Below, in pieces: positions 26,681-36,303 of a stretch of 42,376 nt of DNA. Origin of the DNA: a virus. The translations under genes and the position numbers were made by a program. The notes under the pieces were generated by a model. It did no database searches. It was not told where the DNA came from and saw only the letters and a program-made list of their open reading frames with translations. Location: positions 1 to 42,376 of the IMG/VR virus record IMGVR_UViG_3300042518_000803. One strand, given 5' to 3'. Position 1 is the stretch's first letter. Each line of letters begins with the position of its first letter.

Positions 26681-29600
26681 CTACTTGCTGTCGACGATCT
26701 GATGCCTGAGGGTAAGGTCCAGAAGCTCCCAGATCGTACCAGAATGGTTCGACGGAAGACGGAACATCAAACGGATCGAACGTGCCTCTTGGATGTGCAA
26801 GGCCAGTTCTTCGGAGCTGAACGGCTGAGACAGATCGATACTGAACGATCCGATTGGAGCAGCCGCTCGGTTGCGGTAGACCTCGACGGTCATGGTGCCG
26901 GTAAGCCCTTCGGGGCGTGAGGCATCTAGGTAGTGGACAAGCTTGTCGATCTCGTTGAGCTCGAGGTCCATGTCCTTCGTCGACCAGCGCGACTGCAGAG
27001 CGCCAGATCCGATCGACCCTAGGTTGTTCTCCAGCTTGGTTCCGCGCATCGACAGCTGCGTGTACGGGCTGTCCATCCAGACCGCAAACCCTTCCTCCGT
27101 ACCGGCGACCAGCTGGAACTGGCTGTCACCAGAGCGGTACAGCGTCGCGAAGCTCGAGGCTGCCGGCTCTTCGTAGTACGAGTACCGATGGCCGGCAATG
27201 AGCTCAGCTCGGATCGTATCTTCTCCCTTCATCGGATGCTGGAACTCCAGCCCGATGCGGGCGCTCATCCGATCATCGCCAATCTTCCTCGCCGTCATAA
27301 CGATCTGACCGCGCTGCCGATTGATGCCGGCGGCACACATCTCCAGTGAGGCGTGGTCGAACGTCTTCATCAGGTTCTGGATGCGCCAGCCCACGAAGAA
27401 CGGCGTGTAGTCGGACAGCAGGACCATCGGTCCGCGATCGCTCATGTAGTAGACGCGATCCTCCAGCGATGCGATCGATGCGTTGGATGTGCAGCCGTCT
27501 CCAACCACGACACGCTGCATCAGGACAATTTCATCAGAGAACGAGTAGGCAACGATGGCCCCACGCTTCATGACGACGAAGGCATCTCGCATCGACACCA
27601 AGCCGGTGATGTCGCTCTCTCCAGCCGCAACGGGAAGAACGTTGGCTACAGGGAAGGAGGAGTACACACCCGCCTTGGAATAGGCAACGCTGTTAGGCGA
27701 CGAGCGGAGCTTGCCAGCCACGAGTCGACCTGCCGAGAACGTGATGTAGGAAGCTCGAGGAGGAGCTCCGTAGGTTGACAGAAGCGTCGCCGCCGTAATG
27801 GGGTCCGACAGCGCCTGCATCGATACGTCATCAATGGGGACGCTTGCCGAGTACGAGCTCGAGTCTTCGATGTCCTTGGCGATGTAGTAGGTGCTCGATC
27901 CATCCAGAGACATGCGCACGCGACGCCACACCGTGCGGTCCTGCTCGGTAGATACAGGCAGGTTCTCGAGCACGAGATCGACGCGGCCCGAAGGGTTGTT
28001 GTTGTCTTCGATCTGGATCTTGAACGAGACCTCGTCTCCCGGTTCGCCTTCTTCGTCGCTATCAGGATCGTAGAAGGAAAGCCTCATCCGACGAGTACCG
28101 GGCGCAACCTCCCTCGTGTATCCGATCACAAGAGGTGCAGTGCTGGTCGACGCGGCATCCAGAGCGATCGTGTTTGTCGCGTTAGGCTGCGTCGAAGACG
28201 GGGCCGTGCTGAAAGTCGCGGTCGATGTCCAAGGGAAGGCCGTAGCCACGCTCACGGTATCAACCGCTACGCGAGCGTAGCCTCCTGTCTCAGCATGCAG
28301 CTCACCTGCCGGAACGCCCTGCAACGGAAGCGATCCATCCTCTGGGTTGGTTGATCCCTGCAGGCCAAACACGTCAGTGCCAGCTTCACACCCGCATGTG
28401 GCTCGCTGTCTAGCAGCGAGAGACTGGCTGAAGTCCTCGAAGACATGCAGCTTGCCGACCTTGTAACTGCCGGAATCCGTCAACGCTGTCGAGAACATGC
28501 CCCATGCAAACGACCATGCACGTCCGTTGAACTGCGAGATGCCCGACAGCGGATCGCCTGCGAGGCTTGAGCCAAAAACCTCGATCGCGTAGTCGGCCTT
28601 ATCAGGAGTTACTGATGCGTCGTAGTCAGGACTCTTGACGAGGGATACGTCTGGAAAAATAGAGACATACTGATTGCCGGTAGTAAAGCTGAACGAAGGG
28701 CTCGTGCTGTCTTCTTTGATAACACGGACCTGAGTCGCGCTAATGAACTCAACGATCCTGAAAACTTCAGACCCGAACGGAGCGGGAGAGTTGCTGTCTT
28801 CAATCTGAAGAAGCATGCCAACGTGGTCTAGGACAAACCTAGGCGTTGTACTTGACGCGATGGCTACGATGTTGGATGTAGTATTTACCTTATCCAGCGT
28901 TAGCTTGTACAGGACGCATCCGGAGGGAGTCGTTCTAGACTCCGCAGGCCCACCGTACAAAGGCGTACCTGCCGTATAGGACGAGTCTGCAGCAACAAAG
29001 CTAACGCATGCTCTGTTGCTGGATTTGTTTGCGTAGAAGTTGTAGTACGCCTTGGTTGGATTCCCAACCTTTTGATGCGACTTGGCGTCGTACCCACACC
29101 ATGTGTAGAAATCGCCAGTGCTATTGCTGACCCGTGGGAACCGCCTAACGACAAGCGAGTCGTATGTGGCATTCTGATCAGCAGCAACACCGGAGTTCCC
29201 GTAGTGAACACTGTTGAGCCAGTTGCCGCCTCCGTAATACAAAGGGCCACCGGTGGTGTACGTATGGCCACCACGCGGATACCACTTGCAGTAGTACAGG
29301 TAGTAGACAAACCCCGGTTCGATCACCGGCTTGCTGGTTGATACGTAGACCTCTTTCTTGAGCTTTGTGTCGTACCAGCCGCAGACAACGTGACCGTCTC
29401 GCACTTCGATGAACGGTCCTCCGCTATCGATCGAGTCTCGGCGCGAGAAGATCGGGATGCGCCCCGTGACGCTGTCGAGCTCGAGGTAGCACTTGAAGGC
29501 AAAGCACTTGTCGATGCCCCACGCCATCGCTGAATCGGATGGCTGAGACATGTAAGCCGTACCCGGTAGGCGATAGTGGAAGACGCTTTCCGTTACCGCA

Positions 29601-29788
29601 GGAGTCTTGAGCGTTACCGCACTTACAGCAGGATACGGAGGGTTTCCGGATACAGAATAGATGGGGTCGTTGTCGGGGGATACAACCCCACCGACAAACC
29701 TGTTGGGCTCCCACAGAGGTGTCTTGATGACGCGGACCCTAGGCTTACTGTTGGGCTTGCGCAGGCCGGCGAAACGGAAGCTAGACAT
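26681..29788 (-). CDS. Tail nozzle/hub-like protein, 1035 aa, with inserted jelly-roll regions
   Basis: The C-terminal half carries the beta-propeller-like pattern of podovirus nozzle proteins: GLVSMRDAFVVMKRGAIVAY, VGDGCTSNASIASLEDRVYYMSDRG, then LMKTFDHASLEMCAAGINRQ. The N-terminus starts MSSFRFAGLRKPNSKPRVRV and lacks the usual opening of a nozzle protein. That opening is instead found in the 1513-residue protein upstream. The ATG at 29788 overlaps the previous stop by eight bases (ATGTCTAG) with no slippery heptamer, so the two are translated as separate polypeptides. The first half (FKCYLELDSVTGRIPIF and following) resembles a lectin-like LamG insertion. Confidence 0.75.
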   Translation of the reverse strand: MSSFRFAGLRKPNSKPRVRVIKTPLWEPNRFVGGVVSPDNDPIYSVSGNPPYPAVSAVTLKTPAVTESVFHYRLPGTAYMSQPSDSAMAWGIDKCFAFKCYLELDSVTGRIPIFSRRDSIDSGGPFIEVRDGHVVCGWYDTKLKKEVYVSTSKPVIEPGFVYYLYYCKWYPRGGHTYTTGGPLYYGGGNWLNSVHYGNSGVAADQNATYDSLVVRRFPRVSNSTGDFYTWCGYDAKSHQKVGNPTKAYYNFYANKSSNRACVSFVAADSSYTAGTPLYGGPAESRTTPSGCVLYKLTLDKVNTTSNIVAIASSTTPRFVLDHVGMLLQIEDSNSPAPFGSEVFRIVEFISATQVRVIKEDSTSPSFSFTTGNQYVSIFPDVSLVKSPDYDASVTPDKADYAIEVFGSSLAGDPLSGISQFNGRAWSFAWGMFSTALTDSGSYKVGKLHVFEDFSQSLAARQRATCGCEAGTDVFGLQGSTNPEDGSLPLQGVPAGELHAETGGYARVAVDTVSVATAFPWTSTATFSTAPSSTQPNATNTIALDAASTSTAPLVIGYTREVAPGTRRMRLSFYDPDSDEEGEPGDEVSFKIQIEDNNNPSGRVDLVLENLPVSTEQDRTVWRRVRMSLDGSSTYYIAKDIEDSSSYSASVPIDDVSMQALSDPITAATLLSTYGAPPRASYITFSAGRLVAGKLRSSPNSVAYSKAGVYSSFPVANVLPVAAGESDITGLVSMRDAFVVMKRGAIVAYSFSDEIVLMQRVVVGDGCTSNASIASLEDRVYYMSDRGPMVLLSDYTPFFVGWRIQNLMKTFDHASLEMCAAGINRQRGQIVMTARKIGDDRMSARIGLEFQHPMKGEDTIRAELIAGHRYSYYEEPAASSFATLYRSGDSQFQLVAGTEEGFAVWMDSPYTQLSMRGTKLENNLGSIGSGALQSRWSTKDMDLELNEIDKLVHYLDASRPEGLTGTMTVEVYRNRAAAPIGSFSIDLSQPFSSEELALHIQEARSIRLMFRLPSNHSGTIWELLDLTLRHQIVDSK

Positions 29789-32700
29789 CGATCACACCGA
29801 TCCTTCCACCATTGGCTACGTACAGCCTACGCTCTGCTGCGGCGAAGCTGAACGGCTCGTCATCGCTTCCAAGCTCGTGGCTCAAGCTGATGAACGGGTG
29901 GCTGTAGATCGTCGCCTCGACGTTGCCGCTCGCCTGCGACTCCCACATCATCACTTCACCGATCGGCGTCTGGCTGTATAGGGCAATGACTTCAGCCTGT
30001 CCCGGCATCGGAGGGCTGCTTGGGTCAAAGGGGACTCCGTCGTCATACAACTTGTCTCCAGAGACCGCTGTGAAACATGCAACCTTCGATAGCTTTCCGC
30101 CTAGGCCATGCACCCACCCGCTGATGAGGTTGAGCTGCATAGGGTTGTTGACTCGGTTTGCTGTACCAGAGAACGTTGGCTGTGTACCAGCTGCCTCAGA
30201 AGCTCGCTGAGATCCAAGGGCAATAACTTCTGCGTTGGCAACGAACTCAGCCCCAGATCCAGAAACCCAAGGCGCTGTTCCGGACAGACCATCAGCGACA
30301 GCATCGACACCTACCGTCGTAGGAATACCATCGATCCAGCACGAAGGGACTTGCAGCTCACCGTTGGCATTGCCTCGAACCACCCATCTGATGTGTACCC
30401 ACTTCCCAGTGGTAATGGTTCCGGACGAGTCTGCGTTGAACCTGCGGTAAGGACGCAATACTCCGGAAACTGTGTCAGATGAATGGATCGAGAACCTAGG
30501 CCGTCCATTCACGATCGAAGCGCACCACCGAGATCCTTCGACGGATCCGGATACGGTGTCGACCATAGAGTCGTTGCCAACCCACGCAACGGTTCGAGTC
30601 CCAAGAATCGAATCAAGCCAGACATAGGCATCGAAGCACCAGACGCGGATGTAGGCCGGGTCAGACCCATGCGAAGGTTGAGGGATATCTCCGATGTTGG
30701 AGTAAGGGCATACGACACGATCGCTCTGCTCTCGGAACTCCAGTGCTACCTTGCCGTCATCCTTGCGCCATCTGTCATCGACCTCAAAGATCGATCCACG
30801 AGATCCTGCGAACAGCTTCCCGTCAAAGCCATACAGCCCGCGCACTGCGTTGCCACGACCGAGCGATGCTCCACGCACAGATCTGGGCTTCCATAGATAG
30901 GAGCTACCGGTCCCGATGTTGCTGTAGATGCGCACACGCCATCCAAGCCCCAGATCGACGAGCGAACCGAACATGGGATCCGTCATCTGAGCCGTAGAGA
31001 CGCTTGCTGTCTGCAGTACGGAGCTGATGTTGTACCCACCTCCGCTGGATACGGAGAACTCTTGGTCCGTCATGTCATCATCGAATGTCGACGACGCAAT
31101 AGCCTTGTGCGCCACAATCTTGACGCCACCTTGGCTCGGACCGTAATAGGGGCGATTGAGAGACAGCGATCCAGATGCGTACGCGCCAGAGTAGTACGTA
31201 GCCGGCACAAGCTTCGGAAGATCATCTTCGTCCGGAAGCTCTACCTTGTCCTCACCGATGCGGATGATGGATCGCTCGGCGCTGTCAGCGAACGCTGTGA
31301 ATGACGCGCCACCCGGAAGGATCGACCAAGATCCATTGGTCACGCGAACCGTTCCGCCGGAAGGAGAGCTCTGTATCTTGCTCAGTTCGGGGTCGCCGTT
31401 GATCGCATCCGGGTGCGTAGTCTTTCCACCATTGGTTGCCGCCGCAGATCCTGACGTTGCAGGAAGCGCGCCCGGAGGGCGAGAGGTGTAGACAGTGACC
31501 GAGTCTACGATCATGCGGCAGCATGCTTCCCAGATCGATCGACCCTGCGCTTGCCACACAGGTGTCGAAGCTGAGTAGTACTTCTCGCGAAGGCGCGGAG
31601 ACCATGATCCACCGATCGTAATTACGCTGCGCTCGATCTCACGTGGATCGATGGACTGCTCGGACCAGTAGCACTTTTCAGATCCATCATTGACAGCGAT
31701 GTAGATCCTGTATGTTCCGCTGGTCGCAGTAGGCTCAAAGCCAATCTGGATCGTGATAGGCCGCCCAACCCAGCTTGCGCTATCGTCCCACCTGTTAGTC
31801 CAAGGCCCAACAGCGCCACCTCCGGTATTCCACCACGTGTGAACACCTGTAGCCCCAGTGCCCGGAACCTTAGCCAGATAGTCAATCTCGTCATAGCTAG
31901 AGACTGTCTTCAGGCTGAACCCCATGGGCATCGAAGCCGCAGTAATGGCTCCGGTTAGCATGGATGACTCAAGCTCGGAAGCGTGCGATAGCTCCAGCAA
32001 CGGCTGCGGAGGAGAGAACGTTCCGGATGCTGTCTGAGGAACGGATGACGCTACGGAAGAGATATCACGATCAGGCTTCGCCGCAGACCATGCGGCAATA
32101 ACCGGAGGCATTCTGTGCTGATATGAGAATGCGGTGGCTACGTTGTATAGGCGCGTCCATAGCTCGCGCTTCTGTTGCATCCCGTAGTAGGCTTCTCCGA
32201 GCCGCACGCGCATGTTGATGGCAAAGCCGTTGAACCCATCATTGATCGCTGCATGCACCTGCTTCAGCAGATCAGGGTTGTCGCGCATGTCGAGTGTTAG
32301 AGCCTCGCCCTCACCGGACAGCCACACGCCTCCGGTTCTGGTCTTTGCCATGCCAAGCGGCATCATGTACCCGTCGTTCTGAAGGATCGATTCGCGCACG
32401 ACATCGTCGCCGCCATCATCGCACCTCCACAACCCTACGATCAGGCCGCTCGGATCTGACTCGAAGTCATGCTGAAGATCGTATGCATCGGGCTCTTGCG
32501 CTCCAGAGTAGATGCGAAGATCGCTAACGATTAGCGGTCTCTGCACCCAACGGAACGCACGAAGTGTTACGGATGCATCCGACGAAGCAATTGCGAAAGT
32601 CGGAGCTCCAGAAAATCCCTTGAACTCAGACGTGATGTACTGCTGTTGAGAGCCACCGTACGGAGGCGCTCCAAGGGTGTAGGTGCCGATAGAGATCAGC

Positions 32701-34322
32701 TGGCCCGCCGCATCGTTTGAGCTAAAGCTTGGCGAGGCAGTCGAGCATCCAAGTACTAGGCGGTAGCTTCGCAGTGCTTCTGAGTTGAACCCAGAAGGGG
32801 CAGCCGTCGTTCCTCCAAGACCGGCCCAAGGATATCCATACGGTCCCCAAGGGCTTCGTCCCTGCACTCCAATGCCAGTCCAAACTCCGTTCTCGTCGCC
32901 CCACGTTACTCCTGCGTGAGCAGTGGACTGAACAAGGCCGCGCTGATTGACCTCGAAGATGGTTCCGGTCGCATCAAGGGCATTACGCTCGATCTCAAGC
33001 TGATAGCCAGCTCCGGCGGCTACCGTGTTGACTCCGGACGGGGCGGCCTCTGGGCTCGTTATTTCGCCATACAATGTTGACGTTTGCCCGTGAGCGGACA
33101 TGTCCATCATGTCGAACCCGCCAAGCTCTGCAGGCACAGCGTCGATGCCAAACGGGATGAACCCAGCGTTTGTCCAAGGTGCAAAGCGTTGGTTCAGACC
33201 AACGAACATCGCATCCTTGCCCCACCATCGAATGCCATACTTGGCGAAGTACTCGAGGCCATCGCTCGGCCCCTTGTACCGGATCAACGTAGATTGACCG
33301 GGCTTCGTCTGGTCGTACTCGAAGGTCTGAATGCTCTCGTAGTCATCGCAGCAGCGCACACGGATAAGCCCATCACCGTTCCATGACGGAGTAGGCTGAA
33401 CGCCAGTGCCTGACGTGCCGCTATCCAGAGTCAGGGAGATCGATACGTGATGGTTCTTTCCGGGCTCTGCAAACCAAGGGGCGATGAACGCTCGGTATGC
33501 GAACGTCGGATATCGGCCGAAGCTAGAAGCTACTTGGGCAGCTTCATTGTTGTAGACCTGAGTGTTGCTCAGCGAATAGCGAGCCCGCACGGGTCGGTCG
33601 ACACCGAACTGTGGGGCGTCCAGCCACATGAAGCACAGGGCGTAGTTGCTGCGACGATTCTTGTACAGCTGGTTGGATAGGCCAAGACCGTTGATCCCGC
33701 CACCGACATCCATGTCCAGCAGGTTTCCAACGTTGACGAGGCCCAGCGCCCACGACATCGGCGTTAGGCGGTCTCCTCCCTTCTGAACAATTGCGATGAA
33801 CTCGTCGACCTCTTCTCCCTGAAGCAGAGTCGTCCACGTGGCATTGGGCGTCGTCCGACTACCAAGCGTCACTGCGCTCATAAGCTTGGTATCTTCCGGA
33901 AGACGGAACGAAACCTTGAGCTCGAAGTTACGGCCGCGCTGTGTAGCCCAGTTCTTGTCGGCAGGAGCAGCGGATCCGGTTGGAAGCGAAGCCAGCACAC
34001 CACCGATGTCCTGAAGCTCGTTGTACGGGATGTACACAGAGCTCATCAGCGGAACGCTCTTCGAAGGGAGAACAGGCAAAAGGCTGCCCGGAACCTTTCG
34101 ACCAACAAGCAGGCCCGGACGGACGGCAGTCTGGTTGTTGAACTTCTTGTTTCCGCGACTCGACTTGGCGCTGATCCCATCAAAGTCAACGTTTAGGCAG
34201 TCGGGCGTCTCCGTCTCAAGAAGAAGCGACGGGTGCTGCCCTTGGTTCAATCCGCCGGCGAGGTTAGGAAGCCGATGCCGGAACCATAGGCCCGCAGTGC
34301 GTTGATTGATCGGTCCGCTCAT
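29781..34322 (-). CDS. Large tail/nozzle N-terminal protein with lectin-like insertions, 1513 aa
   Basis: The start holds NLAGGLNQGQHPSLLLETETPDCLNVDFDG and SSRGNKKF, a typical opening of tail nozzle proteins (Gly-Gly-Leu-Asn, then Asn-Val-Asp, then Arg-Gly). The body has several jelly-roll-like, Gly/Trp/Tyr-rich sections reminiscent of LamG/concanavalin-type domains, such as AMFVGLNQRFAPWTNAGFIP, GFAINMRVRLGEAYYG and IRWVVRGNANGELQVPSCWID. The end, AVRGLYGFDGKLFAGSRGSIFEV and ERRLYVANGGRIGVIDV, is propeller-like and seems to continue in the next protein. It may bind host glycans. Its ATG overlaps the previous stop (ATGA). Confidence 0.75.
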   Translation of the reverse strand: MSGPINQRTAGLWFRHRLPNLAGGLNQGQHPSLLLETETPDCLNVDFDGISAKSSRGNKKFNNQTAVRPGLLVGRKVPGSLLPVLPSKSVPLMSSVYIPYNELQDIGGVLASLPTGSAAPADKNWATQRGRNFELKVSFRLPEDTKLMSAVTLGSRTTPNATWTTLLQGEEVDEFIAIVQKGGDRLTPMSWALGLVNVGNLLDMDVGGGINGLGLSNQLYKNRRSNYALCFMWLDAPQFGVDRPVRARYSLSNTQVYNNEAAQVASSFGRYPTFAYRAFIAPWFAEPGKNHHVSISLTLDSGTSGTGVQPTPSWNGDGLIRVRCCDDYESIQTFEYDQTKPGQSTLIRYKGPSDGLEYFAKYGIRWWGKDAMFVGLNQRFAPWTNAGFIPFGIDAVPAELGGFDMMDMSAHGQTSTLYGEITSPEAAPSGVNTVAAGAGYQLEIERNALDATGTIFEVNQRGLVQSTAHAGVTWGDENGVWTGIGVQGRSPWGPYGYPWAGLGGTTAAPSGFNSEALRSYRLVLGCSTASPSFSSNDAAGQLISIGTYTLGAPPYGGSQQQYITSEFKGFSGAPTFAIASSDASVTLRAFRWVQRPLIVSDLRIYSGAQEPDAYDLQHDFESDPSGLIVGLWRCDDGGDDVVRESILQNDGYMMPLGMAKTRTGGVWLSGEGEALTLDMRDNPDLLKQVHAAINDGFNGFAINMRVRLGEAYYGMQQKRELWTRLYNVATAFSYQHRMPPVIAAWSAAKPDRDISSVASSVPQTASGTFSPPQPLLELSHASELESSMLTGAITAASMPMGFSLKTVSSYDEIDYLAKVPGTGATGVHTWWNTGGGAVGPWTNRWDDSASWVGRPITIQIGFEPTATSGTYRIYIAVNDGSEKCYWSEQSIDPREIERSVITIGGSWSPRLREKYYSASTPVWQAQGRSIWEACCRMIVDSVTVYTSRPPGALPATSGSAAATNGGKTTHPDAINGDPELSKIQSSPSGGTVRVTNGSWSILPGGASFTAFADSAERSIIRIGEDKVELPDEDDLPKLVPATYYSGAYASGSLSLNRPYYGPSQGGVKIVAHKAIASSTFDDDMTDQEFSVSSGGGYNISSVLQTASVSTAQMTDPMFGSLVDLGLGWRVRIYSNIGTGSSYLWKPRSVRGASLGRGNAVRGLYGFDGKLFAGSRGSIFEVDDRWRKDDGKVALEFREQSDRVVCPYSNIGDIPQPSHGSDPAYIRVWCFDAYVWLDSILGTRTVAWVGNDSMVDTVSGSVEGSRWCASIVNGRPRFSIHSSDTVSGVLRPYRRFNADSSGTITTGKWVHIRWVVRGNANGELQVPSCWIDGIPTTVGVDAVADGLSGTAPWVSGSGAEFVANAEVIALGSQRASEAAGTQPTFSGTANRVNNPMQLNLISGWVHGLGGKLSKVACFTAVSGDKLYDDGVPFDPSSPPMPGQAEVIALYSQTPIGEVMMWESQASGNVEATIYSHPFISLSHELGSDDEPFSFAAAERRLYVANGGRIGVIDV

Positions 34323-35233
34323 CGCCAGCCATACCAGTAGGGGTCCACGTTCGGATCGTCATCGACGAGGAACTCCTCGCCTTGGTTGATCGTCGTCAGC
34401 ATCCCATCCGTACGAGGCTGCAACCCGATGGTGAACTGACGCTCGAGCTTCTCAAGCTGCGGCCGGCACAGCTGCATCGCAGACGTGTTCTGCGTGCGCT
34501 GGAACAGATCGTGCGCAACCAGCTCGATGAGATAGGTCAGGTGGATGTCCTCGATCTCGCAGTGCATCTCCATCGTGTCTGCGGCCACGGGCAGCGCCGG
34601 GAACGACGGCTTGACGGTCAGCACCCACGTCGGGATCGTAGCGATCACCTGAAGGGATTGACCCGTAACGACAGACGGTCCGCCTCGAGGATCTCGGCCG
34701 GATACAACGGTCGTGACCTCGAACTGCGCTCCGAGCATGCATCCCTCTTCGGTCTCGAACGTGTAGCCCGCACCACCGTCCACAGCTATCCGAAGCTCAG
34801 AAGTACTGGCGCTGTTGGAGGAGACGACAACCGGTCGCAGCAGCGCCGGAACCTTCGCGGCCATAATCCGGATGTCCAGAGCCGTCTTGGTTCGGACATC
34901 GATCGAGCGAGATCCAGAAAACCCCCACTCGGTGCGCTGAAGATCTCGATAGATCTCGCTGCTATTGAGCTGAGAGATTCGGCGGATGCGGTAGACCCAG
35001 CTGGGAAGGTAATAGCGATACGTCTCGCTATCGATCTGCTCCACCATGCGCGTGTTGGACGCGAGCAGATCAAGCTTCTGATTGCTGTAGCTTGTGTCAG
35101 CCTCGACGCGCTTGCGCGTGATCGCACGAGCGTGCCGGTTGATCCAGAAGACGATGTCCTTGTCGGTGTGGTACTTGCTACCGGGATCGTTCACTCGGTG
35201 GCGGACGGCAGTGATGAGCTCGGAGAGTCGCAT
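34319..35233 (-). CDS. Head-tail adaptor-like protein, 304 aa
   Basis: Starts MRLSELITAVRHRVNDPGSKYHTDKDIVFWINRHARAI, the helical opening seen in phage adaptor/tail-tubular proteins, and later has IEDIHLTYLIELVAHDLFQRTQ and QLEKLERQF helices around a beta segment. Such proteins sit between portal and nozzle; gene order here (capsid, head proteins, adaptor, nozzle) fits. It overlaps the end of the 156-residue gene by 43 bases, which is unusually long. The MRLSELI start aligns well with family style, so I keep it. The assignment is by pattern. Confidence 0.72.
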   Translation of the reverse strand: MRLSELITAVRHRVNDPGSKYHTDKDIVFWINRHARAITRKRVEADTSYSNQKLDLLASNTRMVEQIDSETYRYYLPSWVYRIRRISQLNSSEIYRDLQRTEWGFSGSRSIDVRTKTALDIRIMAAKVPALLRPVVVSSNSASTSELRIAVDGGAGYTFETEEGCMLGAQFEVTTVVSGRDPRGGPSVVTGQSLQVIATIPTWVLTVKPSFPALPVAADTMEMHCEIEDIHLTYLIELVAHDLFQRTQNTSAMQLCRPQLEKLERQFTIGLQPRTDGMLTTINQGEEFLVDDDPNVDPYWYGWR

Positions 35234-35661
35234 GGTTCAGGCAGCTTACTGTTGTTGAGCGCCCACTTCTTGGTCTTGCCGAAGATGCTTCGAACCCGAC
35301 CCGGAACATCGATCCGCTCGCTCCAAGTATCCTTGAACAGCTTGTCGCGATCGCGCTCGTTCTGCTCGTCAGCGTGCTCGAACTGACGGACTTGGTCATC
35401 GACCCAGCCCTGACGGCCACCGTGCTGCACCTGCATACGAGCTAGGCGCTCGTAGATGCGGTCGTCGAGCTCAACGGGATACCCGTTCTTCTCAGCGACC
35501 AAGACGCAATACGGACGGCGCGACACGCGCTCCAGATCCCAAATCTGGTAGGAGTCGGGGTGGAACCCGTGTCGCACCGCATAGTGGGGATCCCTCTTCA
35601 CAAAGAGATCCCCACCTAGCGGAAGGTGTCGCAGACGCTTCTGGAAACCTTCCGGACTCAT
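35191..35661 (-). CDS. Hypothetical head protein, 156 aa
   Basis: Starts MSPEGFQKRLRHLPLGGDLF directly after the stop of the preceding gene (35662). It is charged, with aromatic residues (HPDSYQIWDLERVSRRPYCVL), a helical stretch rich in Asp/Glu/Arg, and a disordered Ser/Pro end. No known family. It lies between a beta-rich virion protein and the adaptor, where head-completion proteins usually occur. The last 43 bases are shared with the next gene in another frame. Confidence 0.72.
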   Translation of the reverse strand: MSPEGFQKRLRHLPLGGDLFVKRDPHYAVRHGFHPDSYQIWDLERVSRRPYCVLVAEKNGYPVELDDRIYERLARMQVQHGGRQGWVDDQVRQFEHADEQNERDRDKLFKDTWSERIDVPGRVRSIFGKTKKWALNNSKLPEPCDSPSSSLPSATE

Positions 35662-36288
35662 CTAGACGTACCGCTCGTACTTGGGGTCAAGAATCAGATA
35701 CACCATTCCGTTCTGAGCGCCCGCGCCTGCATCGCGGATGTTGTTGTACGTCTTGTCAAACGTGAACGTGTTCGCGACACCGCCGGCACCGCCTGCGTAC
35801 ACCAAAGCCTTGATGGCTGCAAGCGGAAGTGTTCGGCTCCAGATCGGATAGCGAGTGCCAGTGAGGTTCGTGAAGCCAACGCTCAGAGCAGCGCCAGTCG
35901 ACAGCGGAGTACCGCCAGCAGTGATCGCCTCGATGGTGATCGAAGTGATACGCCGATAGCAGTTCTGCGTGAACGCATTGTTCGTCGAGCTGACAGCGCC
36001 AATAATGGTCACAAGCTCAGTGACGGTGTCACCGAAGTGATTCTCGCCGTTGACTCGGAACTGCACGGTGTGAGCCGTCGCCCCGCAGGCAAGGGTGAGA
36101 TAGAGGTTCAGCGGCTGGCGCGTGTACTGAGACGTGACCCCAGTATCACTCCCGGCCGCTTTGCCGACCTGAGAGACCGCGTTGGCATACGCCGCGATGG
36201 TCGCTGTCGGCAGCGTGCAGAGCTCCATGACGTACTCATGGCGCTTGAGGTGAGAGCCAGCCTCGAACTGGCCAAGATGGATTGCCAT
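35662..36288 (-). CDS. Probable virion structural protein, 208 aa
   Basis: Starts MAIHLGQFEAGSHLKRHEYV after GGAGCCACCAC. The remainder is beta-rich, with Thr/Ala/Gly repeats (LNLYLTLACGATAHTVQFRV, ITSITIEAITAGGTPLSTGA), typical of capsid decoration or head-fibre proteins; no catalytic motif. It directly follows the major capsid gene, where decoration proteins are often encoded. I cannot name a family with confidence. Confidence 0.75.
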   Translation of the reverse strand: MAIHLGQFEAGSHLKRHEYVMELCTLPTATIAAYANAVSQVGKAAGSDTGVTSQYTRQPLNLYLTLACGATAHTVQFRVNGENHFGDTVTELVTIIGAVSSTNNAFTQNCYRRITSITIEAITAGGTPLSTGAALSVGFTNLTGTRYPIWSRTLPLAAIKALVYAGGAGGVANTFTFDKTYNNIRDAGAGAQNGMVYLILDPKYERYV

Positions 36289-36303
36289 GTGTGGTGGCTC
36301 CTT

